Source of the DNA: an uncultured Flavobacteriales bacterium
Lineage (GTDB): Bacteria > Bacteroidota > Bacteroidia > Flavobacteriales > Crocinitomicaceae
Direction: 5' to 3'
Length of the DNA stretch: 6,463 nt
Assembly (NCBI GenBank): GCA_946479125.1
Contig: CAMLET010000198.1
Location: 1 to 6,463 of the forward strand
Part shown: one piece after another, positions 1 to 3,783 of the stretch
How the letters are laid out: the number at the start of each line of letters is the position of its first letter
How positions within the stretch are numbered: position 1 is the first letter of the stretch
The notes under the pieces: model-generated
What the model saw: only the letters and a program-made list of their open reading frames with translations
Told to the model about the DNA's origin: nothing
Database searches by the model: none
Made by a program: the position numbers and the translations under genes

Positions 1-2
1 GC

Positions 3-326
3 ATTATCGATAAACATGTTCGCGAAAATCTGGAGTACATAAAAGTAGTTGCGAGATTTCGTGAGAATGCCATGAACGAAATGGATCAGCGGTTAAAGGT
101 TTATTTTGAGTTTAAGTCCGATTCAATACTCGTTATCACAGACGAATCTATGGGAGAGCCTTTGATTGAAGAGTGGAAATATGAAATAGATGAAGAGAAC
201 CATAAACTACTTTTACAAGCTGATAAGCGGACTTTGGAATATGAATTCGAAATAAAGGATGAAGTACTAAAGTTTGTGGATGGCACTTTAAAAATAGAGC
301 TTAAAAAAGCTGGAAGCTCGGAATAG
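3..326 (+). CDS. Unrecognised acidic, beta-rich protein, C-terminal part (5' end outside window)
   Basis: The frame is open from the left edge (first full codon at 3) to a TAG at 324-326, followed at once by an in-frame TAA, giving at least 107 residues. An ATG at 72 is possible, but codons upstream of it read as ordinary protein (IIDKHVRENLEYIKVV...), so the real start probably lies outside the window. The visible part begins with a charged, helix-like stretch (about residues 1-30). It then alternates short hydrophobic strands with charged turns (LKVYFEF, SILVITD, EEWKYEID, HKLLLQA, LEYEFEIK, LKFVDGTLKIELKK). That pattern resembles the meander of small lipocalin-like Bacteroidota proteins, but this is inference from strand pattern only; no diagnostic motif is visible. 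The next gene starts 34 bases downstream on the same strand, so co-transcription is possible. I am confident that it is coding and not confident of any function. Confidence 0.6.
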   Translation: MIDKHVRENLEYIKVVARFRENAMNEMDQRLKVYFEFKSDSILVITDESMGEPLIEEWKYEIDEENHKLLLQADKRTLEYEFEIKDEVLKFVDGTLKIELKKAGSSE

Positions 327-339
327 TAATTGATTTGAC

Positions 340-347
340 TATATTTA
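340..347 (+). promoter_or_regulatory. Weak candidate -7 element (TATATTTA)
   Basis: TATATTTA matches 7 of 8 positions of the Bacteroidota -7 consensus TAnnTTTG, 13 bases before the ATG at 361. No TTG lies at the usual -33 distance; the TTGs at 330 and 335 are too close. AT-rich DNA gives such matches by chance, so this is only a candidate. It would leave a very short leader to ATG 361, or a more normal one to the alternative ATG at 370. Confidence 0.25.
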
Positions 348-360
348 GGTTATACTAATA

Positions 361-876
361 ATGAAAACGATGAATAAAGCAATTTTAAGTTTATTGGGTT
401 TGGTGCTAAGTATTTCGCTTAACGCACAAACTTACAAGTCAGGTGATGCGACTTTGGACGCGAATCTGAAAAGTATCACAATAGAAGCCAATAAAGATTT
501 GGTTACGTTCAAAGCCAATGTGGTGACAACATATTCTACAAGTTTGACAAATGTGAATTCACTTTTTTCTGTGGGAATGACTGCGGGTGATGTAGTGATT
601 TCTTTTGAAATTATTAGGTTGACAAAGAAACCCATTACAGAGGTGATTCGTGTTTACAAGGTGAACAAAACAAAAGGATGGGGTGCAATGGCTAAAGAGT
701 TGGGCATTAAACCAGGTTCAAAGGAGTTTCACGCCATGAAGGCTTCTTGTGGAAAGAACAAGGATAAAGTGAATAAGAAAAAAACAACTCCGGCAAAATC
801 CACTCCGGCTAAAACTACTCCAAAATCTAATGGGAATGGTAAGTCGAATGGTAATGGAAACGGTAAGAAGAAGTAA
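361..876 (+). CDS. Small secreted basic protein with GWG...KPGS...EFH segment and Lys-rich tail
   Basis: This 171-residue protein has an N-terminal Sec signal peptide (residues 1-22 or 23: K-rich start, hydrophobic core LLGLVLSIS, ending SLNAQ), so it is likely exported to the periplasm or beyond. A second ATG at 370 (MNKAIL...) would also leave a good signal peptide, so the start is uncertain by three codons. Residues 24-78 are polar and Thr/Ser/Val-rich. Residues 79-127 look like the conserved core: a helix (VVISFEIIRLTKK, then ITEVIRVYKVNK) followed by GWGAMAKELGIKPGS and EFHAMK at 106-127. I recall similar GWG...AK.LGIKPGS..FH strings in uncharacterised secreted bacterial proteins, but know of no assigned function. 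The only cysteine is C130. Residues 131-171 are low complexity and strongly basic (TTPAK-type repeats, then NGNGK repeats, ending KKK), suggesting a disordered tail that could bind polyanions or the cell surface; that is inference. A strong terminator follows. No enzyme motif is visible. Confidence 0.85.
   Translation: MKTMNKAILSLLGLVLSISLNAQTYKSGDATLDANLKSITIEANKDLVTFKANVVTTYSTSLTNVNSLFSVGMTAGDVVISFEIIRLTKKPITEVIRVYKVNKTKGWGAMAKELGIKPGSKEFHAMKASCGKNKDKVNKKKTTPAKSTPAKTTPKSNGNGKSNGNGNGKKK
784..864 (+). repeat. In-frame low-complexity repeats coding the basic tail
   Basis: Within the secreted-protein gene, 784-825 encodes three successive units, TTPAK, STPAK and TTPK; each contains an ACTCC core in roughly 15-base copies. 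Then 826-864 encodes alternating Asn-Gly with Ser/Lys breaks from AATGG-type units (SNGNGK, SNGNGNG). Such short in-frame units can expand or contract by slippage, so tail length may vary between strains. That is inference; only one copy of the gene is visible here. Confidence 0.6.
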
Positions 877-893
877 AAATCTTTATAAGATTT
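877..893. other. Perfect AT-rich inverted repeat in convergent spacer
   Basis: AAATCTT / TAT / AAGATTT is a perfect 7-bp inverted repeat with a 3-base loop, starting directly after the stop codon of the secreted-protein gene. Read on the minus strand, it is followed by a run of five T. It could therefore be a weak terminator for the minus-strand bestrophin/TIGR02117 transcript, but with only one G-C pair per stem the hairpin would be unstable. Confidence 0.3.
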
Positions 894-900
894 AATGTTT

Positions 901-927
901 AAGAGGAGCGAGAGTTCCTCTTTTTTT
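901..927 (+). terminator. Intrinsic terminator after the secreted-protein gene
   Basis: A hairpin with arms 901-909 (AAGAGGAGC) and 914-922 (GTTCCTCTT) forms nine pairs, including one G-T, around a GAGA tetraloop of the stable GNRA type. It runs into seven consecutive T (921-927). It lies 24 bases after the stop codon of the upstream gene. On the minus strand it is not followed by a T run, so it should act only on rightward transcription. Confidence 0.87.
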
Positions 928-930
928 GTT

Positions 931-965
931 TCAAAAGTCAAAAGTCAAAAGTCAAAAGTCCAAAG
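931..965. repeat. Tandem heptamer repeat, (TCAAAAG)x4 plus one degenerate unit
   Basis: There are four perfect head-to-tail copies of TCAAAAG (931-958) and a fifth with one change, TCCAAAG (959-965). The array sits between the rightward terminator and the 3' end of the convergent TIGR02117 gene, so it interrupts no coding sequence. From memory, heptamer arrays of this kind recur in intergenic DNA of Bacteroidota and cyanobacteria; copy number is often variable and no function is established. Confidence 0.85.
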
Positions 966-1005
966 ATTTTGCATTTAGACATCTTAGAACTGTTTGATCA
1001 GTTTT

Positions 1006-1695
1006 TCATTTTCCGTACTTCTCAAAAATCCCATCCTTAAAAGGCGTCCACAAACACGCTTTCTGATTGGCAGCTTTCAATCCGCTGTTTGTCCAGGAAT
1101 TACATGTGTACCACATGCTGTACGTTGAATTGGCATCAAAAAAGAAATCGTATTGACTATAAGGGTGTTTTCTAATTCGGCTTAAGTCGACTCCATTTTT
1201 TTGAAAGTTACCATCAATATAAGCGCACAATTTGGCGTATTCCTTTTTCGTGATTTTCAGTTTAATAGTATTTGGATCTTTTTCATTCGGTTCAGGAAGC
1301 TGAACAATATGAACTGCACCAGTTCCTAGTCCAAAAGTGGCTTTCAATGCAGTTCCAACAGTTAGATCGTCCCAGTTTTTTGTTTTCAAAAAGAAGTTCT
1401 TATCACCCCAGCCAATGGCTACCCAGTTTCGCGTGCTGTCTTGTTTGAATTCATTTGTCAGCTTTAACGTTCTTCCCCAGTCTTTTTGATCGTTAACAAT
1501 TGGAACTACAAAATCAGAGTGTACACCATTCGATGTGACATAAACCGTAATTGTTGGATTTGATGTTGGTTCTCCTGAAACCGGAATTCTTGACAAAATC
1601 CAATACGTGAGAAGATATAAGATAATCAAAGCAAAGAAGCATTCAATAAACCTTCCTAGTCCAATTGCAGTAAGTCGAAGTGTTTTCAGGAGCAT
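1006..1695 (-). CDS. TIGR02117/DUF2459 family membrane-anchored protein
   Basis: The 229-residue product has one N-terminal membrane segment (about residues 17-37) followed by a globular domain that is probably outside the cytoplasm. It carries the string patterns I associate with the TIGR02117 (DUF2459) family: VYVTSNGVHSDFV at 51-63, AIGWGDKNFFL at 93-103, and the C-terminal YTCNSWTNSGLKAA and ACLWTPFKDGIF segments (about 196-224). The family was first noted near urease genes in some bacteria, but no urease gene is present here and its function is unknown. The invariant-looking H59, D61, C198 and N199 could be catalytic; a Cys/His pair would suit a papain-like hydrolase fold, but that is speculation. 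Length is normal for the family. The start is an ATG 28 bases after the stop of the bestrophin gene, so the two are probably co-transcribed. The stop is TGA. Confidence 0.88.
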   Translation of the reverse strand: MLLKTLRLTAIGLGRFIECFFALIILYLLTYWILSRIPVSGEPTSNPTITVYVTSNGVHSDFVVPIVNDQKDWGRTLKLTNEFKQDSTRNWVAIGWGDKNFFLKTKNWDDLTVGTALKATFGLGTGAVHIVQLPEPNEKDPNTIKLKITKKEYAKLCAYIDGNFQKNGVDLSRIRKHPYSQYDFFFDANSTYSMWYTCNSWTNSGLKAANQKACLWTPFKDGIFEKYGK

Positions 1696-1723
1696 AGTTC
1701 TAAAATAGAAAGAAATAGAATAG

Positions 1724-2743
1724 TTACATCAGAATTCCGTTCTTCGGAGTTACAGGCTCTGGAACATTAGTTTCACCAATTATTTGCAGCACATCTATTT
1801 CAATTGCTCTGGTGATACTGGTGATTGGAACGTCGTAAACCAAACCTTGGAAAGGGTTCTCAGAGTATTCACTGTTTCTTTCCGAGAAATAGAAGATCCA
1901 GTTGATAATTGCGGAAAATGGAATCGTTAACCAAATGAAATTTTCGCCTTGTTTTGTCAATTCCGTTATTAATGCAAACGGAAGTAAAAAGCTGAAAATG
2001 CGCAAAGAGATTTTCAACATAAATGAAAACTGTAATGGATATGGGAAGTTTTTGATGCGTTCATTCTTTCCCTGGTTGTCCAGTAACTTGCTTATTTGAT
2101 TTTGTAATTCGAACAAACGAAAATCCTCAATAAAATTCTTTGCTCGAAGCTCCGTAAGTTTCCTTCCCTGATTTGCCAGTAATTGTGCTGCCGGGTTTGC
2201 AGCGTTTATTACCTGAATCACTTCGTCTTTGCTAAGAAAGCGTGAAAGATTTTCTTCAAGATTAGTATCGATCGAAAATTCCTGCTGCATTCTTTCACGG
2301 AAGTTGTTGTGGTAATCAGCATCTCGTTCCCATGGCTGACGTTTATGACGCAAGTAGAATTTGTGAGCATACATCCATGCAATATGTCTATTGACTATAT
2401 CGCGTTTTGCGGTTTCAATTTGTTCGGAAGTGATAGAGTTGTCAGCAAGATTCGTGATGTAAGAATTCAACATAATAGCAAACGCACGACTATCATTAAC
2501 CATGCTTCCATAATTTTTTCTTGCTTCGTAAAGACGATCATATGAGGCGTTGCTTTTGAAACCAAGAAAAAATGCCAGTGCCGTACCAATTAAGGAAACC
2601 GGAAGGAATGGAATCGAAATCAATTCCCATTTCGAAAAATAATAGGTACAAACAATAATTGAACTCCAAATCAAATAGACAAGAATTTGATTTCGGGAAA
2701 AACTTAACGATAATCGAACTGGATTTCTGAACTCGGTGAACAT
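1724..2743 (-). CDS. Bestrophin-family ion channel
   Basis: The 339-residue protein matches the bacterial bestrophin family (PF01062), which forms pentameric inner-membrane channels. The hallmark is the pore-neck helix and following segment: PVSLIGTALAFFLGF at 48-62, then KSNASYDRLYEARKNYG at 63-79. Other membrane segments fall at about 20-36, 247-265 and 269-287. The C-terminal SENPFQGLVYDVPI segment (304-317) is the family's ENPF...D.P signature. By alignment by eye to KpBest (neck I62, I66, F70), the neck residues here are T54, F58 and F62, so the middle ring is Phe as in human bestrophin-1. This may affect ion selectivity (see findings). The long middle region (about 80-245) is the cytoplasmic helical part. 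The gene is first in a two-gene unit with the TIGR02117 gene and diverges from the hydrolase lipoprotein gene. The ion carried and the physiological role cannot be read from the sequence. Confidence 0.92.
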   Translation of the reverse strand: MFTEFRNPVRLSLSFSRNQILVYLIWSSIIVCTYYFSKWELISIPFLPVSLIGTALAFFLGFKSNASYDRLYEARKNYGSMVNDSRAFAIMLNSYITNLADNSITSEQIETAKRDIVNRHIAWMYAHKFYLRHKRQPWERDADYHNNFRERMQQEFSIDTNLEENLSRFLSKDEVIQVINAANPAAQLLANQGRKLTELRAKNFIEDFRLFELQNQISKLLDNQGKNERIKNFPYPLQFSFMLKISLRIFSFLLPFALITELTKQGENFIWLTIPFSAIINWIFYFSERNSEYSENPFQGLVYDVPITSITRAIEIDVLQIIGETNVPEPVTPKNGILM

Positions 2744-2796
2744 ATCTTATATCTTTTCAGAATTTGAAAATAGGTATCTTTATTAAAACAAGTGAG
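2744..2796. promoter_or_regulatory. Divergent intergenic promoter region
   Basis: These 53 bases must hold the starts of both the leftward bestrophin operon and the rightward hydrolase gene, unless the rightward start is the upstream TTG at 2764. On the plus strand there is a two-copy heptamer, TATCTTA/TATCTTT (2743-2756), giving one -7-like TATCTTTT at 2750, and a further TATCTTTA at 2775. On the minus strand a TTG followed 16 bases later by TATTTTCA is the best promoter-like pair, but it matches TAnnTTTG poorly. No long operator-like palindrome is visible. Confidence 0.4.
2775..2782 (+). promoter_or_regulatory. Candidate -7 element (TATCTTTA) for hydrolase lipoprotein gene
   Basis: The site matches 7 of 8 positions of TAnnTTTG, 14 bases before ATG 2797. 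If it is used, transcription would begin after the alternative TTG codon at 2764, which supports ATG 2797 as the true start. No clear TTG sits at the -33 distance. Confidence 0.4.
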
Positions 2797-3636
2797 ATGA
2801 AAAAGCAATTGATTTTAAGCAGTGGATTGGGGATAATATTTATGTTCCTCGTATTGTCATGTGGTTCTTCCGCAAGTACTAAGGAGAAAGATGAAGATGA
2901 GCAAGAGGTTGAATGGATTTCTGAATCTGTAAATTATGCTGATGATTCAACAAATCTGATTGGCTTTGCAGCTTATGACAAGAATTTAAAAGATGCACCA
3001 GTAATCTTAATCGTTCCCGAATGGTGGGGATTGAACGATTATGCTAAAAGCAGAGCAAAACAACTTTCTAAGTTGGGTTATTTTGCTTTTGCAGTTGACA
3101 TGTATGGAGAGGGAAAAATTGCAAAAAATCCGGATGAAGCAGGAGCAAGTGCAGGTCCGTTTTACGCAAATCCTGCAATGGCGAATGCGCGAATTGAAGC
3201 GGCTTTGAAAAAGATCAAAGCTTCTTATCCACAAGCAGATTTGAAAAATGTGGTGGCTATTGGTTATTGCTTTGGCGGATCGATGGTATTGAATGCAGCA
3301 AAATCAGGAATGGATTTTAAAGGAGTTGTCAGCTTCCATGGTGGATTGGCTGGTGTGAAACCTGAGAAAGACAAACTAAAAGCGAAAGTATTGGTATGTC
3401 ATGGTGCAGCCGATCAATTTGTTTCTGCTGATGAGGTGTCAACATTTAAAAAAGAAATGGACGCGGCTGGTGCTGATTATACATTCAAATCTTATGCGAA
3501 TGCGACGCATGCATTTACCAATCCAGATGCTACCGCGAAAGGTAAGAAATTCGGTTTGCCAATTGCTTACAACAAAAAAGCCGATGAGGATTCTTGGAAA
3601 GACTTTATGACGTTTTTAGATAAATTGAAAATGTGA
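2797..3636 (+). CDS. Dienelactone hydrolase family lipoprotein
   Basis: I chose ATG 2797 (279 residues) over an in-frame TTG at 2764 because it gives a clean lipoprotein signal: MKKQ, hydrophobic core to residue 20, lipobox VLSC, with C22 as the lipidated residue. A Ser-rich linker and an acidic patch (KEKDEDEQEVE, 29-39) follow. Residues 45-279 form an alpha/beta-hydrolase of the dienelactone hydrolase type (PF01738). E75 lies in PEWWGLND, the nucleophile is C158 in GYCFGG, the acid is D206 in GAADQFV, and the base is H238 in NATHAF. All four expected catalytic positions are present, so the enzyme should be active on esters or lactones; the substrate is unknown and a role in chloroaromatic breakdown should not be assumed. 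Classical family members are cytoplasmic, whereas this one should be membrane-anchored outside the cytoplasm, probably at the outer membrane. It is transcribed divergently from the bestrophin operon and followed by a terminator at 3691-3728. No partner gene is visible. Confidence 0.92.
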   Translation: MKKQLILSSGLGIIFMFLVLSCGSSASTKEKDEDEQEVEWISESVNYADDSTNLIGFAAYDKNLKDAPVILIVPEWWGLNDYAKSRAKQLSKLGYFAFAVDMYGEGKIAKNPDEAGASAGPFYANPAMANARIEAALKKIKASYPQADLKNVVAIGYCFGGSMVLNAAKSGMDFKGVVSFHGGLAGVKPEKDKLKAKVLVCHGAADQFVSADEVSTFKKEMDAAGADYTFKSYANATHAFTNPDATAKGKKFGLPIAYNKKADEDSWKDFMTFLDKLKM

Positions 3637-3639
3637 CTT

Positions 3640-3653
3640 TCCGCCAAGGCGGA
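3640..3653. repeat. GC-rich palindrome TCCGCC-AA-GGCGGA
   Basis: A perfect 6-bp inverted repeat around AA begins three bases after the stop codon of the hydrolase gene. It stands out in AT-rich surroundings. I recall near-identical CCGCC-AA/TT-GGCGG palindromes as dispersed intergenic elements in several Bacteroidota genomes, but only one copy is present in this window. No T run follows, so it is not an intrinsic terminator by itself. Confidence 0.65.
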
Positions 3654-3690
3654 CTCAGTTACAAAAGACATAAAACACAAAGTCAAAAAG

Positions 3691-3728
3691 AGAGGAAAGT
3701 TCGGACGTATATCTAACTTTCCTCTTTT
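3691..3728 (+). terminator. Intrinsic terminator between hydrolase gene and valS
   Basis: AGAGGAAAGTT (3691-3701) pairs perfectly over 11 bp with AACTTTCCTCT (3715-3725) across a 13-base loop. The stem runs into TTTT (3725-3728). The T run is short but the stem is long. Read on the minus strand the same stem is followed by CTTTTT, so it could also work in reverse. It lies 54 bases after the hydrolase stop codon and upstream of the valS promoter, so it should insulate valS from read-through. Confidence 0.72.
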
Positions 3729-3744
3729 CGCTTTCCTCTTTCCG
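3717..3744. repeat. Tandem 14-bp duplication of the terminator's 3' arm
   Basis: CTTTCCTCTTTTCG (3717-3730) is followed directly by CTTTCCTCTTTCCG (3731-3744), identical at 13 of 14 positions. The first copy contains most of the 3' arm of the terminator. The second can pair with the same 5' arm over nine bases (3691-3699 with 3731-3739), so two mutually exclusive hairpins are possible. The second copy also fills the position where the -33 element of the valS promoter would be expected. Confidence 0.7.
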
Positions 3745-3754
3745 CTAGTCTTTC

Positions 3755-3762
3755 TATCTTTG
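3755..3762 (+). promoter_or_regulatory. valS promoter -7 element (TATCTTTG)
   Basis: TATCTTTG is a perfect match to the Bacteroidota -7 consensus TAnnTTTG. It would place the transcription start near 3769 and give an AT-rich leader of about 15 bases to ATG 3784, with no Shine-Dalgarno sequence. No clear TTG is seen at the -33 position. Because the upstream hairpins lie before this start, they would not be part of the valS leader. Confidence 0.65.
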
Positions 3763-3783
3763 CGTTTCAAATAAAAATTAAAC

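Noticed and set aside
729..941. Minus-strand open frame opposite the basic tail of the secreted protein
   Set aside because: Its Phe/Pro/Leu-rich product (FFLPFPLPFDLPFPLDFG) is the antisense of the Lys/Asn/Gly repeats, and it spans the terminator and repeat region.
988..1003. AACTG/CAGTT inverted repeat just after the TIGR02117 stop as a minus-strand terminator
   Set aside because: There are only five Watson-Crick pairs and no T run on the minus strand, so it is too weak to call.
2764..2796. TTG at 2764 as the start of the hydrolase lipoprotein
   Set aside because: It would add 11 residues before a normal lipoprotein signal that begins at ATG 2797, and the candidate -7 element lies between the two starts.
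3637..3783. T-box or other aminoacylation-sensing leader upstream of valS
   Set aside because: The hairpins lie upstream of the best promoter element, there is no T-box-like conserved sequence, and the predicted leader is only about 15 bases.
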